From: Microbulbifer sp. ALW1
Lineage (GTDB): Bacteria; Pseudomonadota; Gammaproteobacteria; Pseudomonadales; Cellvibrionaceae
Reading direction: 5' to 3'
DNA: 64,000 nucleotides
Assembly: GCF_009903625.1 (NCBI RefSeq)
Contig: NZ_CP047569.1
Span: 1,954,501-2,018,500, forward strand
Numbering within the stretch: position 1 is the first letter of the stretch; every line of letters begins with the position of its first letter. Shown here one piece after another: positions 20,511 through 28,775 of this stretch. The notes under the pieces are model-generated. The model was given only the letters and a program-made list of their open reading frames with translations, was not told where the DNA came from and made no database searches. The position numbers and the translations under genes are program-made.

Positions 20511-21608
20511 TCACGGACTGATAAAAATCCCGCGCTTGTAAAGAAATCTCAGCACCAGCCACTGCAGCAAAATTACCCCGATAGCAATTACCAGAGCACC
20601 GGCCGGCTCGGAAAGGGCAGCCGCAATCCCGCCAAACATACTCTTGCTGCTGTACTGCCAGTTCACCAGACTGGTACCGAGATACACCAGAATGGCATTG
20701 CAGCCGATCACTGAAAAGAAATAGGTGAAGGTCTTCCAGTGCCACATATCCACCACCAGATAAAAAATACCCAGTAACAGCAGGCAGCAGCCACAGGTAA
20801 TCAGGACAAAAGAGCTGGTCCACAGTTCCTTGTTGACCGGGTAAACCCAGTGCCACAGAAAACCCGCAAGCAGACAAACCGCCGCACCGACAAACAGGCC
20901 TTTCAGAATCGCCGTGTGGTTACCGGCGTACTTTGCCAGCCAGTGACCGGCAAAAACACCAAACAGTGCATTGACGATAGCGGGAATGGTGGAAAGTACA
21001 CCTTCTGGATCGTAAGCGCGGTTCTGGTATGTGATACCCGGCAGGAAGTGTTGATCCGCCCACGCATTCACGGAACCGTCCGGAGTCAGTGAGCCCGCGG
21101 TCACCTGTAATAGCCAGTATCCCAGCAAGATCGCAGCGGTAATGAGGTACTGGGTGCGTAAACCGAAGTGCCATACGATCATCGCAGCGAAAAACCAGGC
21201 AAAACCGATACGGGCAAGCACGCTGGCGTAGCGGATTTCACCCAGGTCTGCGGGGATTCCCGTGCCCCAGCCATGGTTGTAAAGAATGCCCAGCAGTATC
21301 AGCAGAAATAACCGTTTGACCGCCTTGCGATAAACCGGTGTCCGCTGGCTTGCAGGCAGCCCGCGCAGGGACTTGTTGGCGAGGCCGAGGGTAACTCCGG
21401 ACAGGAAGATAAACAGCGGAAAAATCAGATCGTAAAAACTGAACCCGTGCCATTGAGTGTGTTGCATCTGCCCGTGCCCGAAGTGGAAAATCGACCAGCC
21501 GGTGAGGGCAAACAGGGGCAGGAAGAGGGCTTCGCCGCCGATAATCCAGAACATATCGAATCCGCGCAGGGCGTCCACGGAGGCGAGTCGCTGTTTTTTG
21601 TTGACCAT
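20511..21608 (-). CDS. NagX-like acyltransferase-family membrane protein (DUF5009/COG4299)
   Basis: A 365-residue polytopic membrane protein with about ten hydrophobic spans. The N-terminal RLASVDALRGFDMFWIIGGE, with its arginine-glycine-phenylalanine-aspartate core, and FPLFIFLSGVTLGL are typical of the family that includes heparan-alpha-glucosaminide N-acetyltransferase and bacterial NagX. NagX genes sit in GlcNAc/chitin utilisation loci, which fits the neighbouring chitinase; the exact substrate is unknown. It lies 91 bp downstream of the GH16 gene on the same strand with no clear terminator between, so co-transcription is likely. Confidence 0.8.
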   Translation of the reverse strand: MVNKKQRLASVDALRGFDMFWIIGGEALFLPLFALTGWSIFHFGHGQMQHTQWHGFSFYDLIFPLFIFLSGVTLGLANKSLRGLPASQRTPVYRKAVKRLFLLILLGILYNHGWGTGIPADLGEIRYASVLARIGFAWFFAAMIVWHFGLRTQYLITAAILLGYWLLQVTAGSLTPDGSVNAWADQHFLPGITYQNRAYDPEGVLSTIPAIVNALFGVFAGHWLAKYAGNHTAILKGLFVGAAVCLLAGFLWHWVYPVNKELWTSSFVLITCGCCLLLLGIFYLVVDMWHWKTFTYFFSVIGCNAILVYLGTSLVNWQYSSKSMFGGIAAALSEPAGALVIAIGVILLQWLVLRFLYKRGIFISP

Positions 21609-21699
21609 AATAACTACTTCAATATTCAGTCACTGGCCGCGGAGTGTGGTTGCGCCACCCCGCAGCGGAATGATGTGGAATTTCTGGGCTTATCCGGGC

Positions 21700-22680
21700 T
21701 TAAAGGCCGCAAGGGGATTCGAGCTTTGGCTCCCAATCCGGCACGGTATCGGTAAATGCTACTTGATCCGCGCGCAGGGCGTCGACTGCATTGGTGACCT
21801 CTTCGGTACTCAGGATCTGGCTCGCACTGTGGTAAACCCAGTCGATATCCTGTTGATAAACGCGGTTTTCCGTAGAGTCGACCAGACCTTCGGCGGTGAA
21901 CCAGAGGTTGAAGTTGATCGACATCGGTTCTTCCGGGAAAACCCGTTCACTGTGTTCCGCAAACTGTTCGCCGTCGACAAAATAGCGGAGTTTGCCTTCC
22001 CCTGCCTGGAGCACGAGGGTATGCCAGCCGGCAAAGCTACCGGGGCGGGTAGAGGATTCATTGTCTTGCACAAAGGGATCCAGCTTGAAGGTTTCCCAGC
22101 TGGTGGCAAAAAGTGCATTGTCAGGCTCACCCCAGCCGCCATTCGCCAGGTATTCGAAATCCATTTCACTGTAGTCCGGATCCATATCGGCTTTCAGCGG
22201 ACTGATGGTATAGAAGGTCTCGATGATCTGGTCGCCATCGGGACCGGAGGTGGGCTCGTCACGGAAGAAAACCCGCGCGGCATAGGTGCCGGAGAGGTAT
22301 TTTCGCTGGTGGCAGAACTGGGTGTGCTGGGTATTCTCACCGCTGCCGTCGGTAGACGACGTCATTCGCAACAGAGTGTTACCCGGCGCTTCACTGTCCT
22401 GCAGGAAGCTGATGCCGTCACCAGACCAGCGTGCACCGGCAATACCCGGGTGACCGGTTTCGGTGCGCGCTTTCCACTGGTTTTCTGCCATTTCGCTCAG
22501 GGACTGGTAAGAAAAATCATCAAAAAATATCTTGCTATCCGCTGTTGAGCTGGTGATTTCGGCAGCGGGGTCTTGAGGCTTGTCTTTTTGCTCCGGTGCC
22601 GGCTCCTGGGAGCAGGCGCTGAGCAATACGGCCCCGAAGGCCGCGGCGAAGATGCCATGGGTTGGGGAAAAATAGTTCAT
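21700..22680 (-). CDS. GH16-like glycoside hydrolase lipoprotein
   Basis: Predicted secreted lipoprotein of 326 residues: signal peptide with lipobox LLSAC near residues 17-21, then an acidic linker, then a beta-jelly-roll-like domain. SEMDFEYL places E172, D174 and E176 in the E-x-D-x-E arrangement of GH16 nucleophile and acid/base residues. GWHTLVLQAGEGKLRYFVDG is also GH16-like. The ATG at 22680 is preceded by AGGAAAT; an upstream in-frame ATG at 22749 falls inside the chitinase terminator. Substrate (laminarin, agar or another glucan/galactan) cannot be read from the sequence. Confidence 0.75.
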   Translation of the reverse strand: MNYFSPTHGIFAAAFGAVLLSACSQEPAPEQKDKPQDPAAEITSSTADSKIFFDDFSYQSLSEMAENQWKARTETGHPGIAGARWSGDGISFLQDSEAPGNTLLRMTSSTDGSGENTQHTQFCHQRKYLSGTYAARVFFRDEPTSGPDGDQIIETFYTISPLKADMDPDYSEMDFEYLANGGWGEPDNALFATSWETFKLDPFVQDNESSTRPGSFAGWHTLVLQAGEGKLRYFVDGEQFAEHSERVFPEEPMSINFNLWFTAEGLVDSTENRVYQQDIDWVYHSASQILSTEEVTNAVDALRADQVAFTDTVPDWEPKLESPCGL

Positions 22681-22736
22681 GGAGATTTCCTTGTGGATTG
22701 AATCCAACGCAATTAAAAACCTGAAACCAGAAAACG

Positions 22737-22762
22737 AAAAAAGCCCCAACCGGAGTCGGGGC
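22737..22762 (-). terminator. Rho-independent terminator downstream of the chitinase gene
   Basis: Read on the minus strand: GCCCC, 10-nt loop, GGGGC, then TTTTTT. It sits 140 bp after the chitinase stop and just upstream of the GH16 gene, so the two genes are probably separate transcripts. Confidence 0.75.
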
Positions 22763-22765
22763 GAA

Positions 22766-22798
22766 ATAGGAACATTGCCTGTACAGGTGTTTTCCTAT
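22766..22798. repeat. 33-bp dyad between chitinase and GH16 genes
   Basis: Outer arms ATAGGAA (22766-22772) and TTCCTAT (22792-22798) flank the perfect palindrome CCTGTACAGG. It could be an operator for the GH16 gene, whose ATG is 86 bp away, or a 3'-UTR hairpin of the chitinase mRNA. Confidence 0.45.
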
Positions 22799-22901
22799 AA
22801 GTCACAACGCAGAGAGAGAAACTTCTAGATCAATGTTATCCATCCTGTGAGAGTTGGCCGACGCTGCGCCGCCGGCTGATGAATTTCCTTGATTCGATTA
22901 A

Positions 22902-25900
22902 TTAAAGTGAGCAGACAAACGACCAGCTGCCATCCGCGGTTCCGGGAACGGACTGGGTCCACCAGTTGGCTTTGAAAACACTGCCGTCGTGGATGATCTG
23001 ATCGCCGCTGGCGGCGTGGTTACTGCGCGGCCATTCCGGATAGGTCACCAGACCGCTGGTGCTGACGCCGGCATCGGCACAGGTTTCACCGCCGCCACCC
23101 GAGGAACTGCCACCTGAAGAGGAGCTACCGCCAGAGGAGCTGCCACCGCCGCTGCTGAGTTCCGCTACCGGCAGATCCGGGTACTCGAATGCCAACGCGT
23201 AAGTAGTGCCGTTGACGGTGGCGGTATAGGCCTGCGGGCCGGAAACCGGGAGGTAGTAGTTCAGGGTCATATCCCAGGATTCACCATCGGCCAGGTCCTG
23301 CCAGCTCGGGAGGCTGAAGCGCACGCGGTGGAATTCATTTTCCAGACCGCCCGCGTTACCGCCGCCGGCGTTGGCGCCGTCCTCAATCACTTCCAGACCG
23401 GCACCACTCTGGTCGGTGATGATGTTGGAAGTGGAAGTGGGCATATCGAACTCGAACACCGTACCGCCGGGCAGAACACCACCGGTGTTGTTGGTGATGT
23501 ACAGCTTCGGATTCAGCGGGTAGTTCTGGTCACCGAGTTTGAACCCGGTGATCTCGATACCGATATCCAGTGCTTCGTCCGGTACTACGCGATCGGTGCG
23601 CAGGTGGCGGTAGTCGCTGGCATTGGCGAACTTGTCGTAGGCGAGGGTGGTGAGGGTGTCACCCATGTAGTACTCACCTTTCGCTGTGTCGAAGTCATAG
23701 TCACCGGCCAGTTCCCAGAACATGATGCCGCCCACGCCCTGGTCGATGACGTACTGCACCTTGGCGTCCATGGACTCTTCATCTTCGGTGGAGATGAATA
23801 CGTTCTTCTGGGCGTTCCACAGCCACGGCGCTTCGGACACGCTGTCGTAGTTGCGTACATAGGTGCCTGTCAGCGCGTCATCCGGGTTGTTGGCCGGGTC
23901 CAGGCCGTAGTCGGTGACGTAGCTGCCGAGGATGCCATTTTCCAAGTTCTTGGCGTGCCACATGGGGTTGGAGCCGGCGCCCATTTCATTGCCGCCTTCG
24001 TCCAGATCGTGCCACATGTTGTCGATACCGATGGCGCCGTGACCACAATCGGACGCACCGCCGGTACCTTCAGGGCACTCGGACTGTGCCGGCAGTGCTG
24101 CAGAGCCGCCGAGGCCGTTGTTGCCGCCGGAAACGCCCTGCCAGCCGCGGGTGTAGTAGGGGATACCCACGTTGATACGGCCTGCGGGCATGGAGCCGCG
24201 GAAGTACTTCACTGCCCAGTCGATATTCAGGTAGCCGATGCCACCGTACTGGGAAGTGCTGTACACGCTGGCGGCGGCCAGTTCCGGGTCGTTGCCGTTG
24301 TCGAACAGCGCGGAGTTGTGGCCAACGTATTCATTCCACGCCCCGTGCAGGTCGTAGGTCATGATGTTGACGTAATCCAGGTACTGGGTGATCTGCATGG
24401 TTTCCATGCCGCGCAGCAGGTAACCGGAAGAGGGCGAGGCGATGGTCAGCATGTAGTGGGTGCCGTCCTGCTGGCCCGCTTCATCCAGCTTCTCGCGCAG
24501 TACGCGCATCAGCTCGACGTAGGACGCCATCAGCGAACCGCGCAGGGGGTTGGATACACCGAAGTCCAGCGGGTTACCCGCATCATTCATGGTGGTGGGG
24601 TATTCGTAGTCGATATCCACACCGTCGAAGCCGTACTCGCGGATGAAATCCACGGAGGAGTTGGCGAAGGCTTCGATGCCCTGGTGGTTGATACTGCCGT
24701 CGGCGTTGGTGGTCATGGTGTAGAAACCACCGTCGGCCACACGGTCGCCGTTCTCATTGAAGTGGCCACCGGTTTCGGCCCAGCCACCCACGGATACGAG
24801 GGTTTTCACTTCCGGGTGCTGTTCCTTGAATTTGGACAGCTGGTTGAAGTGGCCCTTGTAGGGGTAGTCCGGATCGGTTTCCGCGCCGGCGATGCCGGGC
24901 CATTCCATACCGGTGGCGGGGTTACCCGGATCACTGGTGTTGCCGACAGATACGGAGTAATCGCTGCCCACGTGGGCGAAGGCGTAGTTGATGTGGGTGA
25001 TCTTGCCCCAGGGAATATCTTTCACCAGGTAGCTGGGCTGGCCGTTGGCGCCGTTACGCCAGCTGGTGAAGTAACCGATGATACGGCGCGGGTGGTCTGC
25101 GCCCATGTCTTCACGACCTTCTGCGTCGTAGATGTCACAGTAGTTGGGGGCCGTGCCTGGGGTGGTGTAAAGCCCGTCCGGGCGGCAGGGGTAGTCGCCG
25201 GTGACGACTTGCTCGTCCTCTACGGAAATGATCGCTTCGGCAGAGCCTTCGAGATCGTCGTTGTCGGTCGCAACTGCAGAAATGGTGTGGTTGCCGACGG
25301 TAGCAGCGGTCCACTCTGTGCTGTAGGGCGCGCTGGTGTCGGTAGCTATCAGGCTGCCGTCTACGTAGAAGGCGACCTGGCTGACGGTGCCATCGCTGTC
25401 GGAGGCGTTGGCGGTGATAGTCAGGCTGTCACCGGTGGTGTGGCTGGAGCCGTTTGCCGGTGAGGTGATGCTCACTTCGGGAGCGAACGGGCCGATGACG
25501 ATGTCTTCTTCAACGGTGAAGGTTACCGGGGCGGTAGTGGTGCTCAGGTTGTCGTTGTCGGTGATCTGTGCGGTGAGACTGTGTTCACCGGCGGCAGCGA
25601 TCCAGGTGGCTTGCCAGGGGGCCGCGGTATCGGTGGCGACCAGCGCGCCGTCTACGAAGAAGGCGACGGATGTGACCTCGCCATCTTCGTCCGAGGCGGA
25701 AGCTGAAAAGACAACGCTGTCATTTTCGCTAAGAGTAGATCCGGCAGTCGGCGCGGTAATCGAGCCCTGCGGAGGTATCAGCGGCGGATTTTCGTCGCCA
25801 CAGGCCCCCAGCAGTTTCCATTCCTGGTACTGGCCGGAATACTGTTCAGGGTTGAAATTCTGGGACCACCACTTTGCCTCGTAGGCGTTGTTGTTGTACT

Positions 25901-26036
25901 GGACCTGGGCACCGGTAGAGTAGGAGGGGCCCGCTTCCCAGACCGGGAGGGAAGTGCAGTCGACAGCGGCGTAGCTGTGTCCTGCTGAGAGCATGGCAGC
26001 GGTCACCAGACCGAGCCGGAGCTTGTTGCTGATCAT
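22902..26036 (-). CDS. Secreted multidomain GH18 chitinase
   Basis: Predicted 1044-residue secreted endo- or exochitinase. Order: signal peptide (about 1-23, ending SYA), CBM5/12-like chitin-binding module (about 25-77, with AKWWSQNF), two Ig-like repeats (about 85-270, each with VAFFVDG or VAFYVDG), the GH18 barrel (about 310-800), a ChiC-like C-terminal domain, a Gly/Ser linker and a second CBM5/12-like module (KANWWTQSVPG). The catalytic DGVDIDYEYP is complete, with the acid E478. The ATG at 26036 has AGGTGA upstream; an in-frame ATG at 26159 adds 41 residues that spoil the signal peptide. A NagR-like palindrome lies 65 bp upstream. Confidence 0.95.
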   Translation of the reverse strand: MISNKLRLGLVTAAMLSAGHSYAAVDCTSLPVWEAGPSYSTGAQVQYNNNAYEAKWWSQNFNPEQYSGQYQEWKLLGACGDENPPLIPPQGSITAPTAGSTLSENDSVVFSASASDEDGEVTSVAFFVDGALVATDTAAPWQATWIAAAGEHSLTAQITDNDNLSTTTAPVTFTVEEDIVIGPFAPEVSITSPANGSSHTTGDSLTITANASDSDGTVSQVAFYVDGSLIATDTSAPYSTEWTAATVGNHTISAVATDNDDLEGSAEAIISVEDEQVVTGDYPCRPDGLYTTPGTAPNYCDIYDAEGREDMGADHPRRIIGYFTSWRNGANGQPSYLVKDIPWGKITHINYAFAHVGSDYSVSVGNTSDPGNPATGMEWPGIAGAETDPDYPYKGHFNQLSKFKEQHPEVKTLVSVGGWAETGGHFNENGDRVADGGFYTMTTNADGSINHQGIEAFANSSVDFIREYGFDGVDIDYEYPTTMNDAGNPLDFGVSNPLRGSLMASYVELMRVLREKLDEAGQQDGTHYMLTIASPSSGYLLRGMETMQITQYLDYVNIMTYDLHGAWNEYVGHNSALFDNGNDPELAAASVYSTSQYGGIGYLNIDWAVKYFRGSMPAGRINVGIPYYTRGWQGVSGGNNGLGGSAALPAQSECPEGTGGASDCGHGAIGIDNMWHDLDEGGNEMGAGSNPMWHAKNLENGILGSYVTDYGLDPANNPDDALTGTYVRNYDSVSEAPWLWNAQKNVFISTEDEESMDAKVQYVIDQGVGGIMFWELAGDYDFDTAKGEYYMGDTLTTLAYDKFANASDYRHLRTDRVVPDEALDIGIEITGFKLGDQNYPLNPKLYITNNTGGVLPGGTVFEFDMPTSTSNIITDQSGAGLEVIEDGANAGGGNAGGLENEFHRVRFSLPSWQDLADGESWDMTLNYYLPVSGPQAYTATVNGTTYALAFEYPDLPVAELSSGGGSSSGGSSSSGGSSSGGGGETCADAGVSTSGLVTYPEWPRSNHAASGDQIIHDGSVFKANWWTQSVPGTADGSWSFVCSL

Positions 26037-26354
26037 ATAATGTTCACCTTGCGGCAGATTATTTTTATATAAATACGACGCTATTACCTCGGCGCCACGA
26101 AATGACATCGCTGTCAAAAATAGCAATCGCGTTACGCTGAAGCAACACCCACTTTTCACAAAGCGGTAACAATCGCGGCTTTTAGCGCCAAATTCTCCGG
26201 TGTTGGGTTTTGTTTGAGAGCTGGTTCACATGGCGTCTCAAAGGTGGAATGGGCTGAGACGGGGTGGCTGGAGTGGTTGTGGGGGACCGGAACGGTTACG
26301 AGGCGCCGTGAGGCGGGAGTAGTGCGCCACATAGTTTCCGGTGTGTAGTGAACG
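26037..26354. other. Upstream region of the chitinase gene, no gene seen
   Basis: 318 bp between the chitinase start and the end of the next minus-strand gene. The part near the chitinase is AT-rich (TATATAAAAATAAT on the minus strand) and likely holds its promoter; the distal half is G-rich on the plus strand with no recognisable element. The palindrome at 26101-26118 is listed separately. Confidence 0.5.
26101..26118 (-). promoter_or_regulatory. NagR-like operator palindrome upstream of the chitinase
   Basis: AATGACATCGCTGTCAAA: a TGACA-N4-TGTCA palindrome with CG at its centre. It resembles, from memory, the NagR (LacI-family) operators of chitin/GlcNAc regulons in Shewanella and Xanthomonas, which carry AATGACA-N-CG-N-TGTCATT. 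On the minus strand it overlaps a TTGACA that could be a -35-like box. Position 65 bp upstream of the chitinase ATG suits repression relieved by GlcNAc-derived inducers. No regulator gene is in the window. Confidence 0.55.
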
Positions 26355-26813
26355 TCACATGTCCCAGAGGGAATTGGTCGCCATCGAAAGGGTGATGCGC
26401 TCTTTGTCCTGAATATGCTTCAGGTTTTCGAACACCTCTTTCACTTCTGAGGATTCGATAGAGCCGTAGACCGAGTGATACAGCTCGGAAAAGTACTTGT
26501 CGACTTCGCGCCCCAGTTGGTTGATTTCCTCAATGGAGGGTTTGTCGCTCAGGTAGAGGTTTTTGATCAGGTCGCCCGCCGTTTCCTCGTGGGTGTACTG
26601 CAGCCACGTCTGCATCACCTTCTGCTCGGCCACAGCGCCGTAATTCTTGAGGTTGTTGGCCATGCGCAGCTCGTGCTCGTGCAGGTGCTTGAGCAGCAAC
26701 TGGGTGCGGTTATCGTGGGCATTCTCCAGTAGTTGCTGGTACACCCCCGCCATATCCAGATGAAACTTCTGGGCGTTCTTGAGAACTTCGTGGGCCTGTT
26801 TGAACGTCTTCAT
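26355..26813 (-). CDS. Hypothetical all-helical protein, possibly ferritin-like fold
   Basis: 152 residues, predicted soluble, no signal peptide, rich in Glu, Lys, Leu and His. Heptad-like helices with scattered E-x2-H patterns (HEHELRMANN, YTHEETAGDL) suggest a four-helix bundle resembling rubrerythrin or ferritin-like proteins, but metal-ligand spacing is not convincing. I do not recognise a named family. GAAGG precedes the ATG. It stands alone between the chitinase region and the desaturase, both on the same strand. Confidence 0.6.
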   Translation of the reverse strand: MKTFKQAHEVLKNAQKFHLDMAGVYQQLLENAHDNRTQLLLKHLHEHELRMANNLKNYGAVAEQKVMQTWLQYTHEETAGDLIKNLYLSDKPSIEEINQLGREVDKYFSELYHSVYGSIESSEVKEVFENLKHIQDKERITLSMATNSLWDM

Positions 26814-26960
26814 CTCTACGCCTTCTGTGTGATTGATTTAATTATAGTTTTTGCCGTGGTCTGGTGGGTGTGGCAAGTGCGATGTTTCTCTTATGGTTAT
26901 AGTGCATATTTGGCGGCGTTCAAGGCTTCTTTTTACATATTGCCCCCACTGCGCAGAAAC

Positions 26961-26989
26961 AAAAAAGGCGGCCTCAATGGGCCGCCTTT
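26961..26989 (-). terminator. Rho-independent terminator downstream of the desaturase gene
   Basis: On the minus strand: AAGGCGGCC, 6-nt loop, GGCCGCCTT, then TTTT. It lies 22 bp after the desaturase stop. The stem has nine perfect pairs. Confidence 0.9.
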
Positions 26990-27010
26990 GCTACCGGTTT
27001 ACTGCATTTC

Positions 27011-28153
27011 TCAGGCTGCAGCGGGCGCCAAATGGAACTGTTCCATCATGATCTGCAGGCGCTTGCGTTGCATTTTGAGACTGTATTCCAGCTCTTTTAC
27101 CCGGGTGCGGATAGCGACGTTTTCCCACTTGCTCAGCAGGCGTTCGCGGGCGCTCTCATAGCGCTGCTGCTGCAGCTCTTTCCATTCTGCCAAGGCGGAG
27201 GAAAAATCCTGGGCCTCGCGCTCCAGTAATTCTTTCCAGCTCTCCTTGTGCTTGGAGTTTTCCAGGCGCTGTTCCGCGCGCTTGAATTGCATGGTCAGCA
27301 TGGCGCGCTGAATACGCATGGCCGGTACCGTTTTCAGGTTCTGGGCCAGTCCCAGCCAGCTGGCGGTTTTGATCAGCCACTTGGTGGGATCCCACTGGTA
27401 CCAGCGGATACCGTTGCGGTAGTCGGTCTGAAAAATGTGATGGTAGTTGTGGTAGCCCTCACCGAAGGTGAAAAACGCCAGCAGGTCATTGTCGCGGGCA
27501 GTGTTTTCATCGGTATACGGGCGGCGGCCCCAGATGTGTGCAAGGGAGTTGATAAAAAAGGTGGTGTGGTGGTTCACCACAATTCGCAGTACGCCAGCCA
27601 GCAGCAGCATGCCGATGACATCGCCGGTGAGCAGGCCCAGGACCAGCGGTACACCGATGTTCATTGCGACGGTGATGGGCACATAGTGGTTGTGCTGCCA
27701 CATCACGATTTTATCCCGCTGCAGGTCTTTGGCGTTGTCAAAGTCCACTTCGCCGCTGGGGTATTCCCGCAACATCCAGCCAATGTGGGAAAACCAGAAG
27801 CCGCGCTTGGCGGAGTATGGATCCTGGTCGTTGTCGTCGCAGTGACGATGGTGACGGCGGTGACCGGAACACCAGATCAGTGCACTGTTTTGCAGGGCGG
27901 CGGCACCAAACAGGGCGTAGAACAGTCGCAGCGACCAGTGGGCTTCGTAAGTGCGGTGGGACCACAGGCGGTGGTAGCCGGCCGTAATGGAGAAGCCACA
28001 GAAGGCACCCAGCACCGCGAATGCGAGCCACTGGTACCAGTGGTAGCCAACCATCACGCCGTACAGCGGCACCAGCGTCAGGGCCGCCAGACCCGTGCTG
28101 GCGAACAGAATCGTCGTCAGCCAGATACGGGGGGCTTCGGGAACTGCTTTCAT
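27011..28153 (-). CDS. Membrane fatty acyl desaturase with coiled-coil C-terminal extension
   Basis: Di-iron acyl-CoA/acyl-lipid delta-9-type desaturase. The three histidine boxes are HRLWSH, HRRHH and HNYHH, separated by paired membrane spans; GYHRLWSHRTYEAH and DPYSAKRGFWFSHIGW are typical. After about residue 280 the protein continues with roughly 95 charged, helix-forming residues (Glu, Arg, Gln and Leu-rich) that look like a coiled coil and are not part of the catalytic fold. Probably adjusts membrane fluidity; substrate form is not determinable. Confidence 0.9.
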   Translation of the reverse strand: MKAVPEAPRIWLTTILFASTGLAALTLVPLYGVMVGYHWYQWLAFAVLGAFCGFSITAGYHRLWSHRTYEAHWSLRLFYALFGAAALQNSALIWCSGHRRHHRHCDDNDQDPYSAKRGFWFSHIGWMLREYPSGEVDFDNAKDLQRDKIVMWQHNHYVPITVAMNIGVPLVLGLLTGDVIGMLLLAGVLRIVVNHHTTFFINSLAHIWGRRPYTDENTARDNDLLAFFTFGEGYHNYHHIFQTDYRNGIRWYQWDPTKWLIKTASWLGLAQNLKTVPAMRIQRAMLTMQFKRAEQRLENSKHKESWKELLEREAQDFSSALAEWKELQQQRYESARERLLSKWENVAIRTRVKELEYSLKMQRKRLQIMMEQFHLAPAAA

Positions 28154-28385
28154 ACTTTACAACCTTGTTTGAATCTTCTGATGCGTACCCTTTTATAGTG
28201 CTCTGACTAATAAAGGGTTGCCCGTCAATTTTGGTGTCGGCCCAGGTGAGGCCGCGGCGAGCCAAAACCGACGGATCCTTAAGGGTAGATGCTACCCCAG
28301 ATGCCCTCGGCGAACATCTTTCATCGAGGACAGAGAGGGGAATTTGAGAATGTTTAGTCAGTTTATCTATGTTTGAATGGTTGAG

Positions 28386-28402
28386 TGCGCTGTTTTGGTG
28401 CG
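28386..28402 (+). promoter_or_regulatory. NtrC-like enhancer site
   Basis: TGCGCTGTTTTGGTGCG agrees with the NtrC pattern TGCACC-N4-TGGTGCA except at three positions; the right half TGGTGC is exact. It is about 170 bp upstream of the sigma-54 promoter, a usual enhancer distance. Binding by another enhancer-binding protein is possible. Confidence 0.4.
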
Positions 28403-28557
28403 AAAGTGGAAATTTGCGTTCATTTGTGGGTCAAGCGCTGTCATTTATCGGTAACCCGCGTGACTTTAGTAATAGATCTCGGCTTAGTAGGGAATGTTGG
28501 TGTATAAAATTTATCCGAAATACTGAATTTCGTGTGTTTATTGCTCGTTTTAAAAAG

Positions 28558-28575
28558 TTGGCACACCAATTGCTT
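28558..28575 (+). promoter_or_regulatory. Sigma-54 (RpoN) -24/-12 promoter
   Basis: TTGGCACACCAATTGCTT is a full match to the TGGCAC-N5-TTGC consensus, with GG at -24 and GC at -12. Predicted start is near 28585. The only thing directly downstream is the structured segment ending in a terminator at 28707. Confidence 0.8.
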
Positions 28576-28584
28576 TATCTATTG

Positions 28585-28707
28585 TGTAGGCCACTTGGCC
28601 TGCGCTCCGGGAATCCATCACGGGTTATGGCAAACGTTAATAATGCGTGACTTCCCGTTTTCTCTCATCATCGCTATTTTGGGCCCCGCATTGCGGGGCC
28701 TTTTTTT
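28585..28707 (+). ncRNA. Candidate sigma-54-dependent small RNA, about 123 nt
   Basis: Predicted transcript between a consensus sigma-54 promoter and a strong terminator. Three helices can be drawn: AGGCC/GGCCT (28588-28592 with 28597-28601); CGGGAA/TTCCCG (28608-28613 with 28652-28657) stacked on TCACG/CGTGA (28618-28622 with 28646-28650); and the terminator stem. The apical loop holds GGCAAACGTTAATAATG, a plausible seed. No open frame with a ribosome site fits inside. By architecture it recalls CrcZ and NrsZ of Pseudomonas, but I see no sequence match and no repeated AANAANAA Hfq/Crc motifs. It could instead be a regulated leader of the kinase gene. Confidence 0.55.
28682..28707 (+). terminator. 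Strong rho-independent terminator with no gene before it
   Basis: GGCCCCGC, loop ATT, GCGGGGCC, then seven T. It lies 69 bp before the kinase start and about 100 nt after the predicted sigma-54 start. Confidence 0.92.
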
Positions 28708-28775
28708 ATCTGCCGATAAGTGATTCACTAGCCGAAGATTATCACGGCAACACAAGTGGCTTAGGCGGCAAGACG

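Larger units (their letters stand above)
28154..28775. other. 620-bp intergenic region with regulatory RNA signals
   Basis: Between the divergent desaturase and histidine kinase genes. It is more AT-rich than its surroundings. The half near the desaturase has a GGGTAG-ATG-CTACCC hairpin (28284-28298) of unknown use. The other half holds an NtrC-like site, a sigma-54 promoter, a structured RNA segment and a terminator, listed separately. A 93-codon frame at 28369-28650 has no family features and overlaps these signals, so I do not call it a gene. Confidence 0.6.

Noticed and set aside
23328..25463. 711-codon plus-strand frame antisense to the chitinase
   Set aside because: Shadow of the chitinase reading frame; low-complexity Val/Gly/His-rich translation and no ribosome site.
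28369..28650. 93-codon plus-strand frame before the histidine kinase
   Set aside because: No family resemblance, no good ribosome site, and it spans the sigma-54 promoter and most of the structured RNA segment.
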